DNA of 64,000 bases, from assembly GCA_003558105.1 (NCBI GenBank), contig PWMS01000034.1, positions 1-64,000 on the forward strand, in the 5' to 3' direction. Source of the DNA: Mollicutes bacterium. GTDB taxonomy: Bacteria; Bacillota_I; Bacilli_A; Izemoplasmatales; Izemoplasmataceae. Shown here piece after piece: positions 10,170-22,544 of the stretch. The notes below the pieces were generated by a model that worked only from the letters and a program-made list of their open reading frames with translations, did not search any database and was not told the DNA's origin. Every line of letters begins with the position of its first letter. Within the stretch, counting starts at the first letter, position 1. The translations under genes were made by a program, and so were the position numbers.

Positions 10170-11122
10170 TTGACCACCTCTTGTAAATTTTCGTAATTAA
10201 AGCGTTGTAAAAAGCCCATTTTTCGGTATTTATTATACCGTTCGGTCGCGAGTTCAAAGCGACTCATATCATTGAGTTCACGCAAGGTATCACGAAGGGT
10301 TCGATAAATCGCTTCATACATCTTTATTGGTTCATGATGGGCACCACCGATAGGTTCTTGAATAATGCCATCGATAATCCCAAATTCTTTTAAATCATAA
10401 CTCGTTAATTTCATGACTTCACTGGCTTCTTGCGCTTTTTTCGCATCTTTCCACAAGATTGATGCATACCCCTCAGGCGAGAGGATTGAATAAATGCTAT
10501 TTTCCATCATAAAGACACGGTTGCCAACCCCAATAGCTAGGGCACCACCACTACCACCTTCGCCTAAGATAAAAGCAATCAAAGGTACTTTTAAATCGCT
10601 CATCTCATAAAGGTTATTTGCAATCGCCATCGCTTGACCTCTGGATTCTGCGCCAATTCCAGGAAAAGCGCCAGGCGTGTCGATAAAGGTTATAATAGGC
10701 CGGTTAAATTTTTCGGCTTGTTTCATAAGCCTAAGGGCTTTTCGGTAGCCTTCTGGATGTGGCATACCAAAATTATTCTTAATATTGTCTTCGGTATTTT
10801 TCCCTTTGCGTTGACCTATGATGGTCAGCGGTTGGTCCTCGAAAAGAGCCAAGCCACCAATAATCGCTTGATCATCTTCATAAAGGCGATCGCCAGAAAG
10901 TTCGATAAAGTCTTCAAATAGATAGTTGATAACGTCTTGTGTACCTGGTCTTTTAACGTGTCTAGCCAAAAGGACACGATCCCAAGATGTTAACTTCGAC
11001 ATCATATGTTGTTTGTAGGTTTTAATTTTATCAGAAATTTCTTGGATGGCGGTTTCATCATCCAAGCTTCGTAATTCTTCTTCAAGTTTTAACAATTTTT
11101 GTTCTTTTTGTAAGATATCCAT
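10166..11122 (-). CDS. accA: Acetyl-CoA carboxylase carboxyltransferase subunit alpha
   Basis: RPGTQDVINYLFEDFIELSGDR, GAFPGIGAESRGQAMAIANNL. Confidence 0.97.
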   Translation of the reverse strand: MDILQKEQKLLKLEEELRSLDDETAIQEISDKIKTYKQHMMSKLTSWDRVLLARHVKRPGTQDVINYLFEDFIELSGDRLYEDDQAIIGGLALFEDQPLTIIGQRKGKNTEDNIKNNFGMPHPEGYRKALRLMKQAEKFNRPIITFIDTPGAFPGIGAESRGQAMAIANNLYEMSDLKVPLIAFILGEGGSGGALAIGVGNRVFMMENSIYSILSPEGYASILWKDAKKAQEASEVMKLTSYDLKEFGIIDGIIQEPIGGAHHEPIKMYEAIYRTLRDTLRELNDMSRFELATERYNKYRKMGFLQRFNYENLQEVVK

Positions 11123-11126
11123 ACCA

Positions 11127-12011
11127 TCATCCTCTTTGATGCATAACTAAAAGTTTGTGCAACGTCTCTCTCATATCTTTACGGTGCACCACTTTATCTA
11201 TCATGCCTTTTTCTAACAAAAATTCAGCTCTTTGAAAACCTTCGGGTAACGATTGTTTGATCGTTTGCTTGATGACTCTAGGGCCAGCAAATCCAATTAA
11301 TGCTTTTGGTTCGGCTAAAATAATATCACCTAAAGAAGCGAAAGAGGCGGTGACACCACCCGTGGTTGGATGGGTTAACACCGAGATAAATAGTAAGCCT
11401 TGATTATGTAACTTCTTAATCGCCCCGGCCGTTTTAGCCATCTGCATTAAGCTAAAAATTCCTTCTTGCATGCGCGCGCCACCACTAGCGATAAACATGA
11501 TTAAAGGTAGACGTTTAACCATAGCGTATTCGATACTCTTCGCAACTTTTTCACCGACGACACTCCCCATTGAGCCCATCATGAAATGTGAATCTAACAC
11601 CCCTAAGACAAGGGGATTGTTGTTGATTTGAGCATAGCCATAAATATAAGCATCATCTAGACTCGTTGCCTTTTTATATTCAGCAATCTTGTTTTCATAG
11701 TGATCGACAAAAAGCGGATTTAAGGTAATAAACCCAAGTCCTTTCTCGATAAAGGAATGGGGATCAACGGTTATACTGATGCGTTCAATCGCCCGCAGAC
11801 GAAAGTGATGATCACAAGCCGGACAAACATAATGATTTTTGACCATATCTTTAGAAATTAAGGCTTTGCCGCATTGATCACATTTCTCATAAAGACCTTC
11901 TGGAACCTCTTTGGCCTTACTTAAATCTAAAGGTTTCTTACGATAACCTTCAACCTTCGTTTTAAATCGCTTTTGTTTTTCAAATGCCGCTTGCAAGTGA
12001 TTACGTTTCAT
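11127..12011 (-). CDS. accD: Acetyl-CoA carboxylase carboxyltransferase subunit beta
   Basis: Zn ribbon CDQCGKAL...YVCPACDHHFR; SGGARMQEGIFSLMQMAKT. Confidence 0.97.
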   Translation of the reverse strand: MKRNHLQAAFEKQKRFKTKVEGYRKKPLDLSKAKEVPEGLYEKCDQCGKALISKDMVKNHYVCPACDHHFRLRAIERISITVDPHSFIEKGLGFITLNPLFVDHYENKIAEYKKATSLDDAYIYGYAQINNNPLVLGVLDSHFMMGSMGSVVGEKVAKSIEYAMVKRLPLIMFIASGGARMQEGIFSLMQMAKTAGAIKKLHNQGLLFISVLTHPTTGGVTASFASLGDIILAEPKALIGFAGPRVIKQTIKQSLPEGFQRAEFLLEKGMIDKVVHRKDMRETLHKLLVMHQRG

Positions 12012-13353
12012 AAGCCAACAACCGTTCTATATGTTTTTCAATGAAAGCAGTATCGATGCGATTATGCACAAAATCATTATTCATCAATATCATCATTAAA
12101 AAGTATTGATTGGTCGGTACCGGTTCAATAATCAATTCTTCTAACGCCGCACGAAGATTGCGAATCGCATCAAGACGGTCTTTGCCATGGGCAATTAATT
12201 TTCCAACCATCGCATCATAATATGGCGGGATTTCATAATCTGTATAAAGCATAGTATCCATGCGAATACCAAGCCCTTGGGGCATATGAAAGAATTTGAC
12301 GAGACCTGGAGATGGTCTGAAATCGTGTTTAGGGTCTTCCGCGTTGATGCGTACTTCAATCGCATGACCGTTGAATTGCACATCGTTTTGGGTTATCTTC
12401 AGTTTTTCACCAGAAGCTATGCGAATTTGTTCTTTGATGATATCAATCCCTGTGATCATTTCTGTCACTGGGTGCTCTACTTGAATACGTGTATTCATTT
12501 CAATGAAATAAAACTGATTATTCTTAACGATAAATTCGATGGTCCCAGCATTTTCATAACCAACGTGTTTAGCCGCTTTAAGCGCTGCGGCATACATCGC
12601 TTCTTTAACATCGCTTTTTAAAGACGATGGGGCTTCTTCGACAACTTTTTGATTGCGCCGTTGGATACTGCAATCTCTTTCACCTAGATGCAAGACGTTT
12701 TGGTATTTATCCGCCAATATTTGCACTTCGATATGCCGAGGTTGTTCGATGTATTTTTCTAGATAAACCCCATCATTACCAAACGCCGCTTTTGCTTCTT
12801 GTTTCGCGGCGTAAAAAGCATCTTCGAATTGTTGTAAGTTGCGTACCAAGCGCATGCCACGACCACCGCCACCAGCGCTCGCTTTGATTAAGACAGGAAA
12901 ACCAATATCTTGGGCAATCTTTTTGCCCATGCGTAAATCAATTTCTTTATTGCTGCCCGGTACCAAAGGTACCCCAGCATCTTTCATCAGTTTAATCGCT
13001 GTGGCTTTATCGCCCATTTGTTCGATCATCTTAGAACTCGGACCGATAAACTCAATATTCACTTCTTCACACAAATTAGCGAATTTTGCTTGTTCACTCA
13101 AAAAGCCAAAACCTGGATGAATAGCTTCGGCGCCTGTATGAATCGCTGCGGATATAATGTTTTCCATATTTAAATAAGAATCCTTGGCGTTGTGCGATCC
13201 GATACATACCGCTTCATCCGCCAAATGAACATGTAACGCTGTCTCATCTGCTTTTGAATAGACAGCAACGGTATCAATCCCGAGTTGTTTACAACTGCGG
13301 ATAATACGAACAGCAATTTCGCCCCTATTGGCAATCAGAATCTTTTGAAACAT
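12001..13353 (-). CDS. accC: Biotin carboxylase
   Basis: KILIANRGEIAVRIIR, ASAGGGGRGMR, EMNTRIQVEHPVTE. Confidence 0.98.
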   Translation of the reverse strand: MFQKILIANRGEIAVRIIRSCKQLGIDTVAVYSKADETALHVHLADEAVCIGSHNAKDSYLNMENIISAAIHTGAEAIHPGFGFLSEQAKFANLCEEVNIEFIGPSSKMIEQMGDKATAIKLMKDAGVPLVPGSNKEIDLRMGKKIAQDIGFPVLIKASAGGGGRGMRLVRNLQQFEDAFYAAKQEAKAAFGNDGVYLEKYIEQPRHIEVQILADKYQNVLHLGERDCSIQRRNQKVVEEAPSSLKSDVKEAMYAAALKAAKHVGYENAGTIEFIVKNNQFYFIEMNTRIQVEHPVTEMITGIDIIKEQIRIASGEKLKITQNDVQFNGHAIEVRINAEDPKHDFRPSPGLVKFFHMPQGLGIRMDTMLYTDYEIPPYYDAMVGKLIAHGKDRLDAIRNLRAALEELIIEPVPTNQYFLMMILMNNDFVHNRIDTAFIEKHIERLLAYET

Positions 13354-13787
13354 CAGTCAATCTCCATGATGGTTTGGTCATACATGACCATATCGCCATT
13401 CTCAACGTGAATCTTTTTAATGGTACCATCTTTGGGGGCGGTAATCTCGTTCATGACTTTCATCGCTTCGATAATGCATAATGTATCGCCTTTTTTCACC
13501 GTTTGCCCAACATGCACGAAGGGCGGTTTATCCGGCGCTTTCGCCGCATAAAAAGTCCCGACCAAAGGGGCGTTTACTTGGGTATACGACGACACTTCTT
13601 CGGTCGCGGATTGTGATTTATCGGATTCGTTGACAACCACTTCTTTAACAACCTGTTCCCCTGAATAAGCGGTGGTAGGTTGTGCTTTTGTAAGTTCGAT
13701 TTTGACATCATCTCGTTCTAACTTCATACTAGATAGATTTGATGTTTGAAAGATTTTTATAATATTTTTTAACTCTCTGTTATTCAT
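13353..13787 (-). CDS. accB: Biotin carboxyl carrier protein
   Basis: C-terminal biotinyl domain CIIEAMKVMNEITAPKDG. Confidence 0.97.
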   Translation of the reverse strand: MNNRELKNIIKIFQTSNLSSMKLERDDVKIELTKAQPTTAYSGEQVVKEVVVNESDKSQSATEEVSSYTQVNAPLVGTFYAAKAPDKPPFVHVGQTVKKGDTLCIIEAMKVMNEITAPKDGTIKKIHVENGDMVMYDQTIMEID

Positions 13788-13799
13788 ATAACTACTCCT

Positions 13800-13820
13800 A
13801 TATTTTGAATTTCAAAATAT
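13800..13820. promoter_or_regulatory. FabT-like palindrome upstream of accB
   Basis: ATATTTTGA-ATT-TCAAAATAT perfect 9+9 bp palindrome with TTTGA-N3-TCAAA core. Confidence 0.55.
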
Positions 13821-13840
13821 TAATAGGCCAAAAAAAAGGG

Positions 13841-14068
13841 TTATGATTGCGCCGCTTGGATAAATTCCATAACATCGCGAACCGTTTTAAGTCCATTAAC
13901 TTCATTGTCTGGCACAGAAATATCAAAGGTATCTTCAAGTGCCATGACAAGTTCAACAACATCCAAAGAATCCGCACCAAGATCATCTAAAATATGCGAA
14001 TCTAAAGTAATGTCGTTTTTATCAATATCCAATTCTTCTGCCATAAGCGTTTGTAATTGTTCAAACAT
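13841..14068 (-). CDS. acpP: Acyl carrier protein
   Basis: LDDLGADSLDVVELVMALEDTFDISVPD; start MFEQLQTL with ggaggctac RBS. Confidence 0.97.
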   Translation of the reverse strand: MFEQLQTLMAEELDIDKNDITLDSHILDDLGADSLDVVELVMALEDTFDISVPDNEVNGLKTVRDVMEFIQAAQS

Positions 14069-14102
14069 AAGTAGCCTCCTTTTATTAAACCTTGATAAGT
14101 GC

Positions 14103-14131
14103 ATTATAAAAGGAAGTACTTTGCTTGTCAA
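14103..14131 (-). promoter_or_regulatory. Consensus sigma-A promoter of the acpP-acc-fab operon
   Basis: TTGACA-N17-TATAAT on minus strand. Confidence 0.85.
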
Positions 14132-14136
14132 TCTAT

Positions 14137-14149
14137 TTTGATATTCAAA
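14137..14149. promoter_or_regulatory. FabT-like palindrome upstream of the acpP promoter
   Basis: TTTGA-TAT-TCAAA directly upstream of the -35 hexamer. Confidence 0.5.
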
Positions 14150-14346
14150 CAAACTGCGTACGCTTACATGTTTTTATGTTCATATGTATGCTTATGAATA
14201 TGTTGATATTACCGCAAGTCGGTTTGGTTAAAGGATTATTTTTTTTCACGCTTCATAGCCTATTTTGTGCGCTCTATTATGTTTTTAAAATTCTCTTCAT
14301 ATAACACATTATCATATAGTGTTTACACTAACTATACGATAATGGC

Positions 14347-15030
14347 TTATTTATAATTATTCCGTTTTTCATGCTTGAGGAACGCCAATTTTTGACAAGG
14401 TACCCAGCTACTTTTTGTTTTACAGTTTAAGTTCTCATCGATATCTTGTAGCGATTCTATACCTTTTTCACCTTCATAAACCTGCTGGGTTTTAAAAACA
14501 TTTTTTCTAAACCTGATAAACAGATCCTGTGAGGTCATATGATAATTCTTTTCAAATGTTCTTATTAATCGATTTGTAAAATCATCAATGTCAATGGATT
14601 GTTTAAGCTGTTTTTTCAGACTGGTTGCTTTGGTGGCTAAAGTTTCCTCATAACCATTGAGATTAACCCCAATGCCAAGCAAACAATAGGTATTTGGATG
14701 ATTTTTTTCTATCAAGATACCCGCGATTTTTTTATGTTTTATATAGATATCATTTGGAAGCTTAATCTCGCCGTTAAGCGCATATGTATCTAAAACATCG
14801 ATAACACTCAACGTGGCGATCATCAAAGCTTGGGGCATACTTAAAAATGACTTAATGACGAAGGTTCCTAGAAAGTTTTCTTTTTTAGCACTCAGCCAAT
14901 GGCGTGAAAAATGCCCACGGCCATGGGTCTGATAATCGGTTGTAATTAAGGTATTCTCAGCGATGGTATCCATAATTTCTTTGGCATAATCGTTGGTTGA
15001 GGTGATGGTTTGTAAATGGATTTTTTTCAT
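14347..15030 (-). CDS. birA: Biotin--[acetyl-CoA-carboxylase] ligase (catalytic domain only, divergent)
   Basis: STNDYAKE, THGRGHFSRHWLS, IKLPNDIYIKHKKIAGILIE, GIGVNLN; no N-terminal HTH. Confidence 0.85.
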   Translation of the reverse strand: MKKIHLQTITSTNDYAKEIMDTIAENTLITTDYQTHGRGHFSRHWLSAKKENFLGTFVIKSFLSMPQALMIATLSVIDVLDTYALNGEIKLPNDIYIKHKKIAGILIEKNHPNTYCLLGIGVNLNGYEETLATKATSLKKQLKQSIDIDDFTNRLIRTFEKNYHMTSQDLFIRFRKNVFKTQQVYEGEKGIESLQDIDENLNCKTKSSWVPCQKLAFLKHEKRNNYK

Positions 15031-15096
15031 AGGTCCACCTTCTTAAAATATACTTTATTGTACCACGAGTTTATGTTTGGAGAAAACCATGGCTAA

Positions 15097-15122
15097 AAAA
15101 AACGCCCAATTTTGGACGTTTT
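15097..15122 (-). terminator. Terminator after dps
   Basis: AAAACGTCCaaaattGGGCGTTTTTTTT on minus strand. Confidence 0.8.
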
Positions 15123-15128
15123 AATAGC

Positions 15129-15566
15129 TTATTTCATAGCTTGTGCCATGAACCAAATTTCTTTGTCGTAGGCTGCAATTTCATCTTCAAGCATACCCAC
15201 AGTAACAAAGTCTTCAGCTTCATCGGCGAGATGGCGAATTTCTGTGGCTAAAGCTTTGAGATTTTCGACTTCAGCTTTAAGAATTTCGAACACTTCAGGA
15301 ATTGTGTAGTTTTTGACGGTGATTTCTTTAACGTTAGTGACCTCAAGATATGATTTCATTGAAGCTAAGGGGAATTCACCAAGCATTTTAAGACGTTCAG
15401 CGACTTCATCATAGTTCTCAAATAACATATCATAAAGTTTTTCAACATAAACATGAACCGCTTCAAATCTTTCACCCACAACATTCCAGTGTAAATTGTG
15501 GAATTTTACATTTAATACCGCTAAATCTGCGACGTATTGATTCATTAATTTTTTTTGTTTATCCAT
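15129..15566 (-). CDS. dps: Dps/ferritin-like DNA-protection protein
   Basis: NQYVADLAVLNVKFHNLHWNVVGERFEAVHVYVEKLYD...YDEVAERLKMLGEFPLAS Dps motifs. Confidence 0.93.
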   Translation of the reverse strand: MDKQKKLMNQYVADLAVLNVKFHNLHWNVVGERFEAVHVYVEKLYDMLFENYDEVAERLKMLGEFPLASMKSYLEVTNVKEITVKNYTIPEVFEILKAEVENLKALATEIRHLADEAEDFVTVGMLEDEIAAYDKEIWFMAQAMK

Positions 15567-15605
15567 AAAATACCCTCCTAAATTTATTGACAACATCATT
15601 ATATC

Positions 15606-15629
15606 ATAGTTGTCTTAAAAGGCAACTAT
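15606..15629. promoter_or_regulatory. Inverted repeat at dps promoter (candidate operator)
   Basis: ATAGTTG-N10-CAACTAT overlapping the -35/spacer of a TATAAT promoter upstream of dps. Confidence 0.4.
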
Positions 15630-15649
15630 TATGCTTTATTAAGCCCTTT

Positions 15650-16042
15650 TTAACGATTGGAGGCTTGGGCTTCTTTAAGGTTTTTCTTGAGTTCTCTTTC
15701 TGCTTTTAAGAAATCTCTTGTTCGTTGTCTGTTTTCTTCTAGGCGCTCTTTACGAACGTCTTCTAAATGTTTCATAGCATTATCTTTATCCAACCCAACA
15801 TGTGCTTCTTGGGCTATAACGTTTATCACATTTTCACGGTGCTCTAAGGCCCCGTTAATAACCACGGTAAAAATGATTTCTTGATCTTTGACCAATTTAA
15901 TATAACCGACATCAATGGACGATATCAGTGGCGCATGGTTATCCAAAATGGCAAATTCTCCTAAAGACTTTGAACTGACAACGACATAATCGACGGTTTC
16001 GTTATACAGTTCCCCCTCAGGGTTGATCACAATGATTCTCAT
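15650..16042 (-). CDS. atpC: F0F1 ATP synthase subunit epsilon
   Basis: VINPEGELYNETVDYVVVSSKSLGEFAILDNHAPLIS. Confidence 0.95.
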   Translation of the reverse strand: MRIIVINPEGELYNETVDYVVVSSKSLGEFAILDNHAPLISSIDVGYIKLVKDQEIIFTVVINGALEHRENVINVIAQEAHVGLDKDNAMKHLEDVRKERLEENRQRTRDFLKAERELKKNLKEAQASNR

Positions 16043-16050
16043 CTAATCAC

Positions 16051-17469
<1,419 letters not shown>

Positions 17470-18357
17470 TTAATCCAACGCTTCTGCGCCACCGATAATA
17501 TCGGTGAGTTCGGTTGTAATCGCATCTTGTCTGGCACGATTGTATTTGAGTTGCAAGTCTGAAATTAACTCCTCAGCGTTATCGGTAGCGCTTTTCATCG
17601 CGGTCATACGAGAGGCATGCTCGGTAGCTTTAGCTTCTAAAATCATGCCGTAAAATAAATTGACCACATACATCGGGAGTAAGTCTTGCAACACTTTATG
17701 GGCGTTGGGCTCATAATAGTAAATTGGGGTGTATGTCGACCCATCGTTGCTGTCGTAGTCCAATAATGGGTTGTGTTCTAAGGGAATGAGGGTTGTCTGT
17801 TTTACTTCATGTTGTAAAGTGTTGATAAAGTGATTATAAAACACTATGATTTCATCAAATTTTCCAGATAGATACCCTTTGATAAAGGTATCGCTAATTT
17901 GTTGAAAGTCAATAAATTGAACATCATCTCTAACTTGAATAACCTCATCATGAATCAATCGGTAACCACGGCGTTTCGCAAATGAAAAAGCTTTAAACCC
18001 TAAAGCCGCCACCTCAAACTCATCGTTGGATTGATGATGTTCGTTTATGTACTTTTCAGCTTTTTTAAAGACACTGTTGTTGTAAGGCCCAGCCAAACCA
18101 CGGTCACTTGAAATAATGACATAGACGGTTTTATTAATCTCACGGGCTTCCAATATCGGATGACTTAAATCGTGATCACTGGATAAAACCCGTGAGAGCA
18201 CGTTTGAAAGACGTTTGGTTAAAGGTCTAAATGATTTGATTGCACGCTCCGCTTTTTTTAATTTGGCGGCGCTGACCATATGCATCGCTTTGGTAATTTG
18301 CGATGTTTTTGCCGTAGCGTTGATGCGTTTTTTAATATCTCGCATAGAGGAAGGCAT
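17470..18357 (-). CDS. atpG: F0F1 ATP synthase subunit gamma
   Basis: MRDIKKRINATAKTSQITKAMHMVSAAKLKKAE; C-terminal QDAITTELTDIIGGAEAL. Confidence 0.97.
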   Translation of the reverse strand: MPSSMRDIKKRINATAKTSQITKAMHMVSAAKLKKAERAIKSFRPLTKRLSNVLSRVLSSDHDLSHPILEAREINKTVYVIISSDRGLAGPYNNSVFKKAEKYINEHHQSNDEFEVAALGFKAFSFAKRRGYRLIHDEVIQVRDDVQFIDFQQISDTFIKGYLSGKFDEIIVFYNHFINTLQHEVKQTTLIPLEHNPLLDYDSNDGSTYTPIYYYEPNAHKVLQDLLPMYVVNLFYGMILEAKATEHASRMTAMKSATDNAEELISDLQLKYNRARQDAITTELTDIIGGAEALD

Positions 18358-18371
18358 AGTTTTTAACCACC

Positions 18372-19892
<1,521 letters not shown>

Positions 19893-20408
19893 CTATTTTG
19901 TCAAACGATGCTTTAGTTTTGATAGGGTCTGATTGACGGTTTGATCCATGACTTTGCCTTCGTATTCGAAGCGCAGTCCGCCAATGATACTTTCATCAAT
20001 GTGTGGTTCTATCATCACTTTTCGTTGATATTTTTTTTCATACGATTGCTTTAGATTGTCTAGTTGTGTTTGGTTGAGCTTTGTTTTGCTGTAGACGCGA
20101 ATATACATAACATCGTTCATCCGATCGATTAGATCATTGAAATCGACGAAGATATCCCGCATAGAATCAAAGCGGTGATTATCGATGATAACATTCATAA
20201 AATCATTAAATAACTGAGGTAATTCTAACGCCTTAATAGCCGCTTTCTTCTCATCTTTATGAATGTTAGGGTGCACAAAAAATCGTCTGTCTTCATCATC
20301 GAAACTATTGAGGACATTGCTAAAAACCGATTGAATATCTTTCAATTGGTTTTTTTCATTGGCAAGTTCAAAAAGTGCAACCGCATATTGTTCGCTTAGC
20401 GCACTCAT
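19893..20408 (-). CDS. atpH: F0F1 ATP synthase subunit delta
   Basis: YAVALFELA N-term; GLRFEYEGKVMDQTVNQTLSKLKHRL. Confidence 0.93.
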   Translation of the reverse strand: MSALSEQYAVALFELANEKNQLKDIQSVFSNVLNSFDDEDRRFFVHPNIHKDEKKAAIKALELPQLFNDFMNVIIDNHRFDSMRDIFVDFNDLIDRMNDVMYIRVYSKTKLNQTQLDNLKQSYEKKYQRKVMIEPHIDESIIGGLRFEYEGKVMDQTVNQTLSKLKHRLTK

Positions 20409-20938
20409 TCTTTGTTAATCTCCTCAATCGCCTCATCAATCAAACGATCGTAGGTTTCTTTAGAAATTTTCTTTTCGATGGCTTTTTGACTCAAAACCAT
20501 CGCAACATCAACAATCTCTTCTTTTAGTTTATTTCGGGCCAATTCAATCTCTTTTTCGAGGTCTTCTTTTGCGGATTTTTTCATGTGTTCTGCTTCGCTT
20601 TTAGCTTCCTTGATAATTTGGCTTTTATTATCATCAGCTTGAGATTTCGCATCTTCAATAATCTTTCTTGCGTCTTCCTTCGCTTTTTGATAAGACTCTT
20701 CCGCATCATCTTTCAAGGCTTGTGCTTCTTCTTTTTGTGCCGCTGCCTCTGTCAATTCACTATCGACAATTTCACGACGCGACTCTAAGAACGCAGTCAC
20801 TTTATCCCAAAAGAATTTTTTCACCACAACAATAAGCAATAAAGTTGCGATAATTTGGATGGCCATCTCAATGGGATTAATACCCGTCAAACCAGAATTT
20901 TCAATAAGGGTACGAATCGCTTGTGCAACAGTATCCAT
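20405..20938 (-). CDS. atpF: F0F1 ATP synthase subunit b
   Basis: Single TM plus long helical stalk; operon position. Confidence 0.93.
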   Translation of the reverse strand: MDTVAQAIRTLIENSGLTGINPIEMAIQIIATLLLIVVVKKFFWDKVTAFLESRREIVDSELTEAAAQKEEAQALKDDAEESYQKAKEDARKIIEDAKSQADDNKSQIIKEAKSEAEHMKKSAKEDLEKEIELARNKLKEEIVDVAMVLSQKAIEKKISKETYDRLIDEAIEEINKE

Positions 20939-20964
20939 GGTGTTGCCTCCTTATATCTCTTAGC

Positions 20965-21246
<282 letters not shown>

Positions 21247-21273
21247 TTATTATATATATTTTTTTAAAGCTTT

Positions 21274-21930
21274 TTACACTTCTTCGGTTTCAACGGCAAT
21301 AGACAAGAAAATCATTAAAAGCATAAAATAAACAAACGCTTGAATAAGTCCAAAGCCGATATTAAAAATCGGATGAACAATAAAAGTCATCGGTATAATA
21401 GCGACCAATGTTGGCAATATGTTCATCACAATCACCCCGATGACCGCACCGGATAAAATATTACCAAAAAGACGCAAGCCCATCGCCGTGGTGGTTGAAA
21501 TTTCACCAATAATATTTAAGGGAAACAAAAAGGGAATCGGACTCATGAGGTCTTTTAAACGTCCTAAAGGATTGTGTGCGATAATGGCACTCACTTGAAT
21601 AATCAAAAAAGCCATCAAAGAGAATCCCAAAGCAATATTAATATTGGAAAGCGGGGTCGCTAAACCAAACAAACTAACCGTATTGGCAAAGCCTAAATAA
21701 AGTAAAATACCTATCAACATCGGCGCAAATTTTTTCCAATTATCTCCAAAGTAATTTTTGATAAGATTGTTGAGCATATCGATGAGCATGATAACCAAAA
21801 AAATCGGGCCTTTGATAGGTTTGGCAGGATCCATCTTAGCAACGCGTGCCCCTAAGAAACTCAGGATGATCATTAAAAATATGATGACAATGATGGAAGA
21901 CGCCATATTAGGACTCAGCATGCGTATCAT
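21274..21930 (-). CDS. atpB: F0F1 ATP synthase subunit a
   Basis: AMGLRLFGNILSGAVIGVIV; GLIQAFVYFMLLMIFLSIAVE. Confidence 0.96.
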   Translation of the reverse strand: MIRMLSPNMASSIIVIIFLMIILSFLGARVAKMDPAKPIKGPIFLVIMLIDMLNNLIKNYFGDNWKKFAPMLIGILLYLGFANTVSLFGLATPLSNINIALGFSLMAFLIIQVSAIIAHNPLGRLKDLMSPIPFLFPLNIIGEISTTTAMGLRLFGNILSGAVIGVIVMNILPTLVAIIPMTFIVHPIFNIGFGLIQAFVYFMLLMIFLSIAVETEEV

Positions 21931-22321
21931 CCTCTCTAAAAATTATTGCCGTTATAATTAAGGCTACTTTAAACGACGTCAGACCGACAAAAACAGGAAT
22001 CATCATTAAGCCTTCGTTAAAGTGTGCTATCACTAAAACCAGACCATAAAAAGCAAATCGGATAAAATAGTTCCGCACCGACAACCGTCGAAGCTTCGTA
22101 TAATCAATTTCAACTTGTTTAAGCACTGAGCGGTAGTGGAAAGACATCATCATCACACTGACCAATGTCCCCAGTATAAAACTTAACACAATCGTCCATC
22201 CATCAAAATCCGTGAAGTGAAACCCGAGCCATAAGCCTAGCGATACAACCAATGCATAAGGCCAGACCACAGCAAACGTCTTGATATAGAGATTGTCATT
22301 CTTCTTCATCATATTTTTCAC
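21908..22321 (-). CDS. ATP synthase operon membrane protein (AtpI-like)
   Basis: 4-TM protein directly upstream of atpB. Confidence 0.6.
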   Translation of the reverse strand: MKNMMKKNDNLYIKTFAVVWPYALVVSLGLWLGFHFTDFDGWTIVLSFILGTLVSVMMMSFHYRSVLKQVEIDYTKLRRLSVRNYFIRFAFYGLVLVIAHFNEGLMMIPVFVGLTSFKVALIITAIIFREDDTHAES

Positions 22322-22526
22322 CTAATTTATATACCCGAACCATAAAGTTTCTTACCGCCGCTATAGCGCCGATGATCATAAAGATAATCACGAATAAACG
22401 CTCAAATCCAAGCCAATGGTCAAGCCCTATCCCGATAAAAAAACCGATTAGGATCGCAACAATAACTTCCCAAGCGAAATTAGAAGCAATCGCGATAAGT
22501 TTTACGGTTTGCTTTTTATCACTCAT
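22296..22526 (-). CDS. AtpZ/AtpI-family protein
   Basis: NFAWEVIVAILIGFFIGIGLDHWLGFERLFVIIFMIIGAIAAVRNFMV, typical AtpZ/I signature. Confidence 0.8.
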   Translation of the reverse strand: MSDKKQTVKLIAIASNFAWEVIVAILIGFFIGIGLDHWLGFERLFVIIFMIIGAIAAVRNFMVRVYKLGEKYDEEE

Positions 22527-22544
22527 AATAACCTCTTAACCAAT

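Noticed and set aside
12277-12621. Plus-strand ORFs antisense to accC, accA, ftsK, rpoB, tuf, fusA and similar
   Set aside because: Shadow ORFs of highly conserved minus-strand genes; no independent evidence of coding.
14310-14345. Palindrome TAGTGT-TT-ACACTA downstream of birA, considered as an NrdR or BirA operator
   Set aside because: Does not match the NrdR box consensus or BirA operator spacing, and lies at the 3' end of birA in AT-rich DNA.
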